64,000 nucleotides of DNA from Entoloma clypeatum (GCA_963565915.1 OY751493.1:744001-808000); one strand, 5' to 3'; shown: positions 32,706 to 43,561, numbered from the stretch's first letter. Numbers and translations: made by a program. The notes: generated by a model not told the origin, from the sequence alone.

Positions 32706-34188
32706 CTAGTCCAAAATAATACCACTCGAGAACAACTTCTCCTTTAATCTATGACATTTTCTTTGTCCAGTGTTCTCTCGACGTACTTCTGCAGGCACAC
32801 GATCCTCATCTGATGAAGATGAAGATGAAGAAGAAAGACCCTCAGCAATGAGTGTCTCCTCCCAATCAGAATCCTCAGACCCCGATTCAATGATGTGGAT
32901 GAGTGTGTGTGGATGACGATACAAGTTCGAACCCACTCAAGTGCTCGATGGTGGTCTGTATCATTCTTGATCTGTTGACAAAGACCTTTCAGTGATTGAA
33001 AACGCCCCTTGAGAGAAATATGACAGCATGTTCAGATCAAATGCAGACCTGAAATATCTGAGAAGGAAGTGATTGAATTTTAAACAAGATGTACATGAGA
33101 AATCCAGAAGTTGAAAGTCTTGTTTTCAGGAACATTTGCAGCAGGTTTCTTGTATGGTGTGACACACCATGTCTCAATAGGATATGCCGAATCTGCCCAT
33201 ATCCATTCACCAGGACCAATCAACCTCTGGCAATAATTAACTGTCCGTGAATCTAAAAAGGCTGTTGAATCATGGGCACTCCCGCAATGACCAATCACAT
33301 AGTCAACAATACAAAGGTTTGGAAGTGTAATTAACTGCAGAGTGACGTGAGAGGTTGTTATATATATATATGACATGTACAAACCTGTACATTCAGCGAG
33401 TAATTCAATTTCCAGTCAAAATATGCCTCTCTGTGATGGCCAGGCTTGTCAGCAAGAGGTATGAGGGTTCCATCCACAAACAGCCATCCATCCCTCCATG
33501 CTACACATGCTGCAGCTTTGACCCATTCCTTTGCAGCTTCCTTCTCGCCAATGCTCGGCCAATGTATTACATCATCATGAAGTGCGAGATAGGCCACCAT
33601 AACACGCCGCGTAGCATTGACAACCATTCCTGCAGATACACCTGCCCACTGAGCAATCAATTCAAGGAAAGCACTGTTTCCAAAGTGTCCAAATCAAAAC
33701 AAGGCAATTGCAAGCTGTTCTTCAACTGGCATTTGGTCATTTGGGCTGTCGCTGATGAAGATGGGATGCCATGCAATGCATTCGAGAAGTTGGTCAAAGG
33801 TTTCGGAACAGACACGTAGGTTTCTTCGGAATCGCTAGGGATCCTCAGCCTTGTACAAGACAAGGACAAGGTAAAGCTGCGAGAGCTTATAAACTGTATG
33901 AGGATGTAGAACATGAGTGTTTTCAAGGTAGTGAATGCGTTCCCACACTGCCGCAAGTCGTTGAGTGAAGATCAGATCCTCCTCTTCATCAGAAGATAGT
34001 CCTGAATCTGAAGTCTCTCCACTGCCAGAGTCATGGTGTGAAGCTGATGATTCTGAGCTGATATCTGACAGGAAACTTGAATTGGATGAGAGTGAGGTGA
34101 GGGAAGAGGTGTCCACTGTTGCATCCCTGCCCGAGTCAGCAGTGGCTCTCGCACGCCGTTGAAGTTCTAGTAAGCGCTTTGCATACAT
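32706..34188 (-). pseudogene. PIF/Harbinger DDE transposase, with internal stops
   Basis: Read on the minus strand from an M at 34188: a Ser/Asp/Glu-rich N-terminus, a helix-turn-helix-like part (A-Q-W-A-G-V-S-A-G at about 33635), then the DDE-4 nuclease with F-V-D-G-T-L-I-P-L-A at about 33475, Y-F-D-W-K-L-N-Y-S-L-N-V-Q, a G-H-C-G-S-A-H-D-S-T motif around 33290 and W-A-D-S-A-Y-P at about 33195. The tail is acidic and Ser-rich. TGA stops at 33694-33696 and 33037-33039 both stand where relatives have Arg, as expected of CGA to TGA. An intron is likely near 33310-33390. Probably inactive. Confidence 0.8.
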
Positions 34189-35492
34189 GAAAGCACCTCA
34201 AAGCAAGTGCTGGTGCAAAGGGACCTTGGGCATTGTGTACTATAGCACTCAACAGATGTTGAAATTTGTATATAAACAACTTATCAGCTGCACAATCACT
34301 CCCACAAAATGAACATTGAAATCAAGCACAGCTGGAGGGGTTTCACATTGGACCCTTTTTTGGTATTTTTTTCACCTCTTTTTCCACCAAAACGAAACAA
34401 AAGCAAGATGGAAAAATCTTTCGAAACTCGACAAAAATCACCATTGTGAAACCCCCTAATATGATCACATTCTATAGAACATCAAGTTTTGAAGCAATAG
34501 AACTACACATGGAATATGTATTCACCCTTGAAACACCTTGTATAATCTTTAGAAGTTCAGATCTGATAGAAATAATCAAATGTGCAGATTTCAGAAAAAG
34601 TGTTATATCTCCCTAATGAATGATCCAAATTAGAAAAATGGAGGTGTTCTGAGATCCCCTAAATGTGGAGAGTCCAAAGCTTAAATAAAAAATCTTGGAC
34701 AAATTATCAACTTATTTTACTCATGTTCATCTTATTCAGACTTTGAGCTTCATTTGAATACTCTCAATAGGTTTACATACAATGTTTCAATAGTATACAT
34801 ACATACAGTATATATAAAGTACTAATTTTGTGAAAGGGAGAAAGTAAGAAAATGTTGTTTTTTGGTGCTTGAGAAAACCCATGATACACTGTTCATCATA
34901 ATTTACAATGTGATTTGATCCATCATTTTGCTGTCTTAAACACTATATACACTATTTTACCATGATAGAATTGCTCTAGATGAATTAAGGAGTTGCAGTG
35001 TGTTTGTAACATGTTTTGAAGCCATGATGGACTGTGGTGACAATGTGAATATGAGGCAGATTCCAGAGCTGTCTGCAACTAGTTCCTGCCATGATTAACT
35101 GGTTAAAACTGGTTAAAACCAGTTAAGAAATGTTAATGAAAAACTTTTCCAGAGGTTAAACTTCAGTTAATGGTACACCAAAGTTGTTAACCTTAACCAT
35201 AGAGTTAAATTAATTTGAGTTTAGTCATGTTAAGTTAACATTAACTTGCAGTTAAGTAATGTGACTTCAAAACACTAACCATAACTGCTCAGCTGATGAG
35301 GGAATCAACTGAGGAATGTGAACATGTCCAAGATGGATATATAAGGAGCGGGAATTATTACATAAGATGGTAACGTGACCGCGACATGAAGGACACGTCA
35401 TGGTGAAATCTCAACACCCCCCCTCGGCACGGGGGCGGGGAGGGAGAGAAAAACAATGTGTAATATAAATAAATAAATAAAGTCTGAATATA

Positions 35493-36104
35493 TCACGTAT
35501 TTAGTCTGAGAAAGAATCGGAACTGCTCAAATTCAGGACAGGAAAGGGGTTTGGTAAGGATGTCGGCGACATTGTCGGCACTAGGGACGTGAGCGATGTC
35601 AACAATGCCATCCTCGAGGCATTGCCGAGTATAGTGGAAACAGATGTCAATGTGCTTGCTACGTGAATGGTGGCCAGGGTTGAAGGCTAGACAGACGGCG
35701 GGGTCATCACACAGGAAAAGGTGGAGCCAAGTGATTTCACAGCAAGCCTCACTTAGCGCCATATATTTGGCATCGCAGGTTGATAGCACAACACTGTGTT
35801 GCTTTCGCGCGGACCAGGAGAACATGGCTCCCCCAAGTGAGTGGCAGTATCCCATGAAAGTTTGACGGTCGCAGAGATCGTCAGCGTAGGATGAGTCTGA
35901 GAAGTCAGCAGGACTCGGCAACCGCTTGGTCAGTCCGGGAAATGAATTGCACACCGTCGGTAACTGCATGCCACATGGAAGGGGCAAGAGCACATAACAA
36001 CCGACAGGGAGGTGCAGGCACATCAGGAGCAAGCTGTGGACCAGTGGTCCGAGGTGGAGTGACTGGTGCGGCAGTTCCAGGATCGGGAGTGGGAATGGGT
36101 GCAA
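35493..36104 (-). pseudogene. Copia D RNase H remnant
   Basis: The frame contains S-S-Y-A-D-D-L, F-S-W-S-A-R-K-Q, then S-T-C-D-A-K-Y-M-A-L and H-I-D-I-C-F-H-Y, ending with A-D-I-L-T-K-P-L: the Copia RNase H and C-terminus. The catalytic Glu normally in the S-T-x-A-E-Y-M-A motif is Lys here. The reverse transcriptase that should precede it is missing: the upstream integrase-side frame overlaps this one directly. Confidence 0.75.
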
Positions 36105-37423
36105 GCATAGGTGTCATGTCAGGTGGCAAGGGAGCCACATCTGAAGCGGTAGGCATGAGGAGGGGGCTGAGGGCGGCTAGGGGGTCAGGTATGACAGGCG
36201 TGTTGATGTTGTTGTCATCTTCAACAGTGGCACTATGGGGGAGGGATGAAGGAGGTGCGGGAGAGTCCGGTGTGCAGTCACTGACAACACGGCCGGGGGA
36301 TAGACGGGAGGGGACAGCATCCTGGTGCTTGATGAATTCTACATGATAAGATTGGATGACACGGCTGGTGTCACAGTGGTATAAATGATAGGCTTTAGCA
36401 TTGGTGGCATACCCGATGAGTATACATTCGAGTGAACGGGCGTAAAGTTTTGGGTTGTGCTTGTTCTGGATAAGGGCAAAGGCACGGCATCTGATTTCGC
36501 GGAGGTGAGAGAGGTCAGGCTTGCAGCCGTGCCACGCTTCATGAGGGGTAGCCTTGATAGAATGGGTATAAGTCCTGGCAGAGAGGTAGGATGCCATCAG
36601 CACAAATTCATCCCAAAGGGACGTAGGAAGGCCTGTCTGGATACACATAGTACGGCCTTTGCTCATGATCATGCAGTGCATGTGCTTGATGCGCCCAATG
36701 TGCGCCGAGGTGTGAGGAGCCATCAGCTCAAATTGGTACCCATTTTTCGCACACCAAACCTCTGTTGCCTTGGAATCAAGCTCACCATCATCGAAATGGA
36801 ACTTCCCAATCTTGGATCTGGTTTCAGCCTCAACCCGCTTGGCCCAGGCCTGCAGTGTGGGTAATGCGTCGGATTTTTGGGAAAGAGGAAAAGTCCAGGG
36901 GTATACAGTACAGTCGTCTACAATGTTCATGACATAACACATGTGGCTTCGCGACTCAATAGCCATGGGACCAGTGAAGTCAACCCATACAATGCCCAGC
37001 CTTCTCATCAATCTCTAACCTTTGGTACAGGAGTTTTCGTCTGTTTCCCAAGGATGCACGCATCACATTTGGGTGGTTGGGTAGACAGGTCAACGGGCAT
37101 ACCTTGCACAAGGTCCTTGGTAGTCATGTCATAGATGGATTGGATGTTTGCATGACCCAGGCGGCGGTGCCAGGTCTCAAGATTGGGTAGGCTGCGGGCT
37201 AAGCATGACTGTTCAATGCGCACATGGGTGCAGTCCAGTTGAAAAAGGTTGTGATCTGGCAGACACGATCCGGTAGCTACAGTAGAGCCTGAGGGTGCAA
37301 CAAGGGTGGTGCCAGAAGGGCTGAATGTGACAGAGCATGGGAGGGAGTCAATGAGACAGCCAACTGAGAGGAGACGGACAGTAGAAGTTGGGATGCAAAG
37401 AGTGTTGTCAAGGGTTATATGAC
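35905..37423 (-). pseudogene. Copia D GAG-pre-integrase and integrase remnant
   Basis: Residues at 37223-37020 show the H-H-C-C zinc finger before integrase (W-H-R-R-L-G-H, then C-D-A-C). The core continues at 37011 with V-W-V-D-F-T-G and F-D-D-G-E. The third catalytic position, usually Glu in an N-G-R-x-E-R motif, reads Lys (I-G-R-I-K-H), a G-to-A change. A frame break at about 37010 separates finger and core. The C-terminal part is Pro/Ser-rich. The element cannot integrate by itself as read. Confidence 0.75.
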
Positions 37424-37642
37424 TAGTGTTTCTAAGTCCAGTCTCAAGAACCTAAAACCAGACCGAAACCGGACCTGAACGAACCGGTTTGAGACCGGAC
37501 TGCAGTCTCAAGTTTTAAGGTTTTCGATCACAACCAGTCCTCGGTTCTCTCTGAATTTTAAGATTTGAAAGACCAGGCAAAGACTGGTTTAAACCGGTCT
37601 TTTTCACAGAACGCTCTGAGGGCCCAGCACCAAGCAAAATTT

Positions 37643-37726
37643 GTGCCATCAGTAAGGCTTGAACTCTCAGCCTCTATAGTATATACTATTATTCTAATAA
37701 CTTAACCAACTAAGCCACAGAACCAT
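37643..37726 (-). other. tRNA-like sequence inside the hAT-like element
   Basis: On the minus strand, GTGGCTTAGTTGGTTAAG resembles a tRNA A box and GAGAGTTCAAGCC a B box, about 60 bases apart. The acceptor stem does not pair and no clear anticodon is seen. It could be a captured tRNA or SINE-like fragment. The diverged copy at 58776-60407 lacks this part. Confidence 0.4.
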
Positions 37727-38939
37727 TGTAATTTCTTGCTCACTCACTCTACATACCCACCTTTTCACTTCCCAAATAGGCCACTTCCAAAATAGGCACA
37801 ACCAGCCAAAAAAGACAAAGGGTGTGTGTGCACCCCCTCTGCCTCAATCACATGTAGACACAGGCTTTCTATAAAATCTATAAATATATTGTAACCTTTT
37901 CAACATGTGTGCCCCTCATTGCAAGGTCAGTAATGGGTGGATGCATCGTTTCGACGTTGGATGACGCACATCACGTGTGCATCAAATGTGTCAAATACAT
38001 GTAAACAAATCCCCAAAACCATCGCACATCTGCTTATTATGTCTACACAGGAACAAGTAAGGGTTTCTACTATATCAATTATGTAGGAGAGGATTATATC
38101 TCACTCAATATGTATTGTTTTTCTGAAATTTCGCCACAGATTTTAAGTTATAGAGGTGCCATGCTCTACAACAAATAATAGTAAACAATATGCAAAATGC
38201 ATCACACAGGCGCGCAGGGTGCCTTTCTCATGGCCTAATAATAGTTTAAAGTAATAGAACTACTTATGGGATATGTATTCACCTTCTGACACACTTTGTA
38301 TAATTTTTAGAAGTCTAGATAAGATAGAAATAATAAAATGTGCAGATTTCAGAACAAGTGCTATATCTCCCCAAGGAATGAACCAAATTTGAAAAACAAA
38401 TATGCTATAAGATCCCCTGAATGTGAAGAATCCAAAGCTGGAATAAATTTTTTTGGTCAAATTTTCGATCTATTTTGCTCATATTCACCTTGAATTTTAC
38501 TTGAAGGGTCTGAATAGGTTTACATACAATGTTTCAATAGTATATGTACAGTATATTTGGAGTACAAGTGTTGTGGAAAGGAGGAAGCCAGGAAATGTTG
38601 TTTTTTGTGTTTGAAAACACCATGCCACACTGTTCATCATGATTTACAGTGTGGTTTGATGTATCATTTTGGAGTACAGACCTTCTACCATACATAGCTG
38701 ATGTATTTAACTTTATATATACTTGCTATAAGTTTCTAAATATCTCTACATAAGTTAAGATCTGTTTTTGAGGCTTGTGGTGCCATGGTTTGGGCATTGA
38801 GGGCGCAAGTTTCGACAACATGCATTGCTTGGCACTGACTGCTGAGCATGCTCGGCAATTGCCAAAACTCGAACCATAAGTCGACATACAGCAAAACCTT
38901 CCCACACTTTTCTTTTTCCCCACCTCCACTCCATCTGAC

Positions 38940-39225
38940 CACCACCTCCGCCCAACAGCCACCACTTGTGCCCAACAGCCCCTCTAGTGCCCAACAGCCC
39001 CTCTAGTGCCCAACGGCCCACACTTGTGTCCAATGGCCGCCTCTAACACCCAACACTGCCCTTGAAGCTCAATGGCCCCCACTTCTGCTCAATGGCCCCC
39101 TCTGGCGCCCAATGGTGTTCTCTCACGCCCAACAGTCCCTTTTCACACCCAACGGAGTCCACTCATGCCCAACACGTCCACTCACGCCCAACATGTCCAC
39201 TTGCATCCACTTGCGCCCAACGGCG
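38940..39225 (-). repeat. GTTGGGC minisatellite (copy 1)
   Basis: Roughly 14 imperfect units of about 20 bases with core GTTGGGC (CCCAAC on the plus strand) run through the element. The same array occurs at 62625-62912 in the inverted copy, and weaker ones at about 59060-59240 and 61850-62110. Confidence 0.8.
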
Positions 39226-39525
39226 TCAGACGGTGAGACTCAGACGATATGTGCATGCGCCATCCAGTAGCACACTCTCGTAGCCTAGTACAGTACATAT
39301 TACAAGTCTGGACTGGTTTAAACCGGTCCAGTCTTATCAGACTTGAATAAACAGACTGGTCAGACCGGTCTCTCACCAGTCTGGTCCGGTTTTTCAAGGT
39401 GACCATGTAAAATTGAGACCAGTGTGGTCCTCGGTCCTTCCTTTTCAGGGGTCAAAAACGAGACCAAACCGAACTTTCAATCACTATATATGACCTCGGC
39501 CGACAACGAGTTTGATTGTCCCTAT

Positions 39526-39814
39526 TGTTATGATCATATTTTCACTTTTCACTTTATCTTATCTTATCTTGATCTTATCTTATCTACATCATATCATACA
39601 TGAGGACATCTTATCATTATCGTGCAGCATGATGCTGCCACAACGCAGCCTCATGAAATTTACATATATAAGTAGGGTACTTTCACTTGTATTTGATAGC
39701 TTGTTCTCTTGAGATTCCCGCTGGGTCTCTTGGCAATACAGTTCTCTTATCATCTTTCCGCTTCGTTCCTAGGTTTGGGCTCACGACGTCGTTTGACTTA
39801 GCATCGCCTCAACA
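39526..39814 (+). repeat. 5' LTR of Gypsy A
   Basis: It begins TGTTATGATC and ends CCTCAACA. It contains a (TCTTA)n-like stretch near 39555-39590 and a TATATA at about 39663. Confidence 0.92.
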
Positions 39815-40389
39815 GAAGAACAAGCTCTTTCTACTTGCCCGCCCAAACACACACTTCCCACTCCATCATCACTATTCCCGCCGTTTCGCACTTTTGCGTT
39901 AAAAGTCGCACTTTATTATTACACGCGGACCCTAGCGTTAAGGGGGATCTCCCGGACTTCAGGGATAAAAAGAGAAACACTTGGTGCACCCACCATATCT
40001 AGCATTGCCGTTTGAGACACATAGGGAAATGTTGAGCCCATCCTGTGTCGAGGTGACCAAAGGCCGACGCAACTAACCTTTGGGAAAGCTGCTGGCGCGT
40101 GTGATGGTTGGAGAGAGCAGACCGTACATGTCTAGATCACAAAAGGTGTTCCAACCCCCGACCCTATTTCAGGATATCGACCAGTCCAGCGCGCGTAGGG
40201 GATCTGACCCCGTGGACTTCATTTTTCCTAGATCTTCCTTTGCTTGGGTAAATTGGCTACCTGGGTAAACAGATCGCTCTTTGGGTTTTTTCTTTTAGAT
40301 TTTTTCTCGCCTAAGCATTAGAACAGGGTCGTGCGCCCGACGCAAGGTACTACTGTTCAAAAACAACCACTCCCCCTCATCACACCATC
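39815..40389 (+). other. Gypsy A leader between LTR and Gag
   Basis: This is the untranslated leader of the element, where a primer-binding site is expected. I could not identify a clear tRNA-complementary stretch just after the LTR. No host gene is apparent. Confidence 0.5.
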
Positions 40390-41494
40390 ATGGCCGAAGG
40401 CACCAACACCCAATTCGATGAAGAATTTGAACAACACCATGCACCATCACCCTTACCTCCGTTACTGCTGTTCAATCACCCCCCCCCCACAAAACAACAA
40501 CCGCGGAAGGAAATTAGAAGTCACTGCAGATCCCGGCAAATACAATGGATCCAAAGCAACATTCACAGTATGGTGGACTAAGATGCTTGCATGGCTCAGG
40601 GTCAACTGAGAGCTATTCAATGGAGAGGAAGAAGTGTGCATTGCAGTGTGGTCGCATTTGGACGGTCCCACAGCAGGAGTCTACAGGGAAACCTGTTTGA
40701 ATCAATGTATGGAATCGGAAGACTGGCCAACGTACCGAGAGCTAGTCGGCGAAATCACAATGAGGTTTTGTCCCACCACTGAGATCGAATGGGCCTGATC
40801 CAAAATTGAGAGCTTTAAGCAAGGTTCAATGAAGACCGATGATTGGATTACGCAATTCGGGACCCTGGTGATCAAGGGCAAGATTGAGGAAAGGCACGGT
40901 GTAACCCTTTTGGAAAGGAATGCAAAGGAATCTATCATGCAACAACTCTTCCAGCAAGGGAGGAGAAAGTCCACGGTGCAGGGCACCTGTGAAGAAATTT
41001 TGGCAATTGGCAGAGCGGAAGAGACTTTCGCAGCAAGACCAGGCATGAGGACTGGCAATAACTTTGGACAACAACATAACACATGGGGCAATCAGCCTGC
41101 ATATGGACAACAGCAGCAGCAACAACAGAGGCCCTTTGGGCAACAACAGAATGGGGGGTACCGTTCTCAACAACAAAACGGTCAACAACAACAACAGCAG
41201 CAACCACGACGGGATCCAAATGCAATGGACGTCGATAGGAACCAGAGACGTGCTCCTGGGAATTGTTACAACTGCGGCGGACAGGGGCATTTTGCCCGAG
41301 ATTGCAGATGGCCGCAGCGCAGGGTACAAGCGGCAATGATTGAACAGATCGACGAACAAGAGGAGGAGGAAATTTTGAGACAGATCAACGCAAGGCGTCA
41401 AGCGTGCCAAGCTAATAATGGACAGCAGGGCCAACCAGCTCAGAACAACGGACAGGCTGCAGCACAGCAGGATTTTGTAAATGTCAACCAGTAA
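40390..41494 (+). pseudogene. Gag of Gypsy A, disrupted
   Basis: It starts at an ATG at 40390. A frame change occurs at a run of C at about 40480-40490. In-frame TGA codons at 40607-40609 and 40796-40798 stand where relatives have Arg, fitting CGA to TGA. The remaining open part (40829-41494) has a long Gln/Asn-rich stretch (41100-41210) and a zinc knuckle C-Y-N-C-G-G-Q-G-H-F-A-R-D-C at about 41267-41308. Gag would form the virus-like particle and bind RNA. The Pol part resumes beyond Gypsy B. Confidence 0.85.
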
Positions 41495-41501
41495 TTCCCC
41501 C

Positions 41502-41903
41502 TGTTATGGACTCTACGGTATGAGGACCACATCATATCTTTTACTTATCAGCCCAACTCGGCGCCCTCTTATGAGCTTACTATGTCTAATGTCTACTTTT
41601 GCAACCTTCGATTTCCAGTCTGACTCATTACATTACTTCGTCATCCCCTTTAGTATACTTCGCTCCCGTGCTGACTCGCTTTCCGCAGTCAGCTTACTCA
41701 CTGTACATAGCCTTCCACAGTCGCCTTACTCATGCGCACTGCCTTCCGCAGTACTGACTCATCCGCTACCGCCTATAGTCAGTACCTATATAAACCTCTT
41801 GTACTATAGTAGATTCCTTAGATTTAGCAATCACTTTGCTCTTTGCCTTTCCACTTTCCTGCATACTCTGCCCGAACCTTGGAATGGTTTGTTAAGCATA
41901 ACA
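41502..41903 (+). repeat. 5' LTR of Gypsy B
   Basis: It begins TGTTATGGAC and ends AAGCATAACA. TATATAAA at about 41789 is a likely TATA box. Confidence 0.92.
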
Positions 41904-41962
41904 AGTTGCTAAATCTTGTTAGGTTGGCCCAGAGCGAAGAGAGCAACTACCAGACGAGTCAA

Positions 41963-42640
41963 GATGTCGCGCTTCTTTGAAGACTTCACCAGTAACCCAT
42001 TCAGCACGCCAGAAGCCTGACAGGAGGAGCTAAGTCCTCGAGACAGTATTGATTTTATGCTCATCCAGCAGTACATTGAATCGGAGATCCGTCGCATCCT
42101 ACAGCAGGTGCTTGACGAAGAACTAGACAACGACGAGCATCGCCCCCACGGCGAGATAGCAGAGAGCATCCATCTTGCTTGGCAACACCAGATTGCGCGT
42201 TACAACGCCCGACAGAATGAACTCGAAAGTTTTCGCGTTCAAGAAGGACCTCAGACAGCTCGGATCACAGAGATCAGAGAGTTTATTGGTGTCCAGACAA
42301 CCGTTATCAGAAGATTGGTTAGGACGCTCACATTGAGACGTCCCAGAGCCACATCATCATGTCTTACTCGAAGCAGCAGATCTACGCCCACTTCACCACC
42401 AAAGAACAACAGACCGAGTACAACCGCTGGGCACGAAACGAGAGACTTGACCCCTTCTCGAGACCAACAGACGCGCAGGAACAGAGATTCCTTAGAGATT
42501 TACAGAGGAAATACTCTGAACGTTTTGCCACCGATTCCGCCGACGAGTCCCCTGATGAATTTACTTTTGACTCCGCGCAGTCAGATATTGAACAGACGCC
42601 TAGAACAGGGACTCATTTTCAATCCTTACCTGTATCCTGA
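41963..42640 (+). pseudogene. Extra open frames upstream of gag in Gypsy B
   Basis: One frame begins with an ATG at 41963 (M-S-R-F-F-E-D-F), is broken by a TGA at about 42017 and continues as a helical, acidic and Arg-rich stretch (I-E-S-E-I-R-R-I-L-Q-Q) to about 42350. A second frame, 42359-42640, begins M-S-Y-S-K-Q-Q and encodes 93 charged residues. I recognise no domain. They may be an extra protein of this element lineage or remnants of an N-terminal Gag extension. Confidence 0.5.
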
Positions 42641-42694
42641 ACCCCATCTTCATCCCAACAACCCGACCCCTCTTCTCCTCCGCAGACTCTAGAC

Positions 42695-43561
42695 ATGGCA
42701 GAAGCCCCGGCTGTACAAACAATGGATACATCCAAGATCATCAAGGATCCTGGGATGTTCAAGGACAGATACACCTTTGACGAGTGGTGGAAAGCCACCA
42801 AACTATACATCAGGTTCCAAAAGAGCCTCACAGATGATCAGAAGATTCTTGTGGTGCTATCCCGCATGATGGAAGGGTCCGGCAGACACTGGGCCAGTAA
42901 CAAGTTAGACGCTCTTGCCGTTGACAACGAGAACATCACCTGGCTAGGTTTTTCCAATGATATCGCCACACATTTCTCCATCGCCAACAAGTCGGTCGCT
43001 GCCAAAGCGAGACTCGAAGTCCTGAAACAAGAGAAATGCACTGTTGATGAATTCTTGGATGAATTTGAAGAACTCTTGAAACTGTCAAACCTTGGCGAAG
43101 AAACTGGGAAATACATCCTAGAGAAAAACATCAACCACAGAATCTCTGAACAAGTGGCTAGTGATGGCAAGACGTACACCGATTACGCAAAGGAGATCCG
43201 AAACAAGGGACGACAGATGGAAGGACACGCACTAGTCATCCGAGGTGGCGGCGACATGCGCACTGGATTGGGTACCACTTATGGTGGTCAGGGCAAGGCC
43301 ATGGAGATTGACAAAGCAGGAGTAGCCCATTGCTACAACTGTCAACGCTTCGGTCATCTGGCTAAAGACTGTAGCGCTCCAAAGAAGAAAGATGGTCGCA
43401 AGTGTTTCAACTGTGACCAAGAAGGCCATATCGCGCGCAACTGCCGCAAGCCGAAGAAGAACTCCGGAAGGGTTAGGAAGGTGTCTGAGGAAGATGCCGA
43501 GAATGATGAAACCACAATCTTAGAAGCCGACAAGAAGGATTTTCCTGAAGGGTCCGATTAA
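42695..43561 (+). CDS. gag: Gag polyprotein of Gypsy B
   Basis: It is an intact frame of 288 residues. Residues about 20-160 are the retrotransposon capsid-type domain (F-D-E-W-W-K-A, then F-L-D-E-F-E-E-L-L). Two CCHC zinc knuckles follow at about 43333-43374 (C-Y-N-C-Q-R-F-G-H) and 43402-43443 (C-F-N-C-D-Q-E-G-H). Gag packages element RNA in virus-like particles. Its C-terminus is acidic. It is the only fully open main gene of Gypsy B. Confidence 0.9.
   Translation: MAEAPAVQTMDTSKIIKDPGMFKDRYTFDEWWKATKLYIRFQKSLTDDQKILVVLSRMMEGSGRHWASNKLDALAVDNENITWLGFSNDIATHFSIANKSVAAKARLEVLKQEKCTVDEFLDEFEELLKLSNLGEETGKYILEKNINHRISEQVASDGKTYTDYAKEIRNKGRQMEGHALVIRGGGDMRTGLGTTYGGQGKAMEIDKAGVAHCYNCQRFGHLAKDCSAPKKKDGRKCFNCDQEGHIARNCRKPKKNSGRVRKVSEEDAENDETTILEADKKDFPEGSD

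Larger units (their letters stand above)
25703..34456. mobile_element. PIF/Harbinger-type element, carrying a nested hAT
   Basis: The inverted ends read GGGGGTTTCATGATGGTGAT at 25703 and GGGGGTTTCACAATGGTGAT on the opposite strand ending at 34456 (18 of 20 match). If the element is taken to begin with AG, both flanks carry AAT; with GG they carry TA. The 2-3-bp duplication is compatible with Harbinger, though not the classical TWA. It holds the two genes expected of Harbinger: a minus-strand DDE transposase (32706-34188) and a plus-strand Myb/SANT-like partner (31153-32677). Without the inserted hAT (26476-30207) it is about 5 kb. Confidence 0.8.
25461..35277. mobile_element. Outer hAT-like non-autonomous element with nested insertions
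   Basis: The ends are inverted: TAGTGTTTCAAAGTCACATT at 25461 against the complement of AATGTGACTTCAAAACACTA at 35277, about 18 of 20 matching. An 8-bp flanking duplication, ACCGTAAC (25453-25460) and ACCATAAC (35278-35285), matches at 7 of 8. TAGTG-type ends and 8-bp duplications are typical of hAT. Subterminal AACCAGTTAA-like repeats occur at both ends. Removing the nested Harbinger element (25703-34456) leaves about 1.06 kb without a transposase. The segment 34460-35040 is similar to 38236-38700 of the 2.06-kb hAT-like element, so the two belong to related families. Confidence 0.8.
35278..37423 (-). mobile_element. Degenerate Copia retrotransposon D, 3' part
   Basis: The integrase and RNase H parts of a Copia element lie here in minus orientation. 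A purine-rich tract (G-rich on the minus strand, opposite 35417-35440) followed by TGTTGAGA (complement of 35409-35416) marks the probable polypurine tract and start of its 3' LTR. The far end of that LTR was not located. The outer hAT-like element appears to be inserted close to or in it. The rest of element D is at 39495-39525 and 58073-58671, separated by the hAT-like and Gypsy insertions. Confidence 0.65.
37424..39486. mobile_element. 2.06-kb hAT-like non-autonomous element, copy 1
   Basis: The ends are TAGTGTTTCTAAGT at 37424 and the complement of ACTTTCAATCACTA at 39486. The flanks TATATGAC (37416-37423) and TATATGAC (39487-39494) are a perfect 8-bp target duplication inside Copia D. 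Both ends hold many ACCGGT/GACCGGT and AAACCGGTTT-type palindromic repeats. Reading frames are short and shared with the inverted copy at 62364; none resembles a transposase. It is probably moved by a hAT transposase in trans. Confidence 0.85.

Noticed and set aside
38260..38460. 66-codon frame conserved in the inverted copy (63390-63590)
   Set aside because: The frame is identical only because the whole DNA element is identical; the sequence is AT-rich and hydrophobic by composition, with no homologue recognised.
39550..39600. (TCTTA)n microsatellite
   Set aside because: It is inside the Gypsy A LTR and recurs in the 3' LTR, so it is not a separate repeat.
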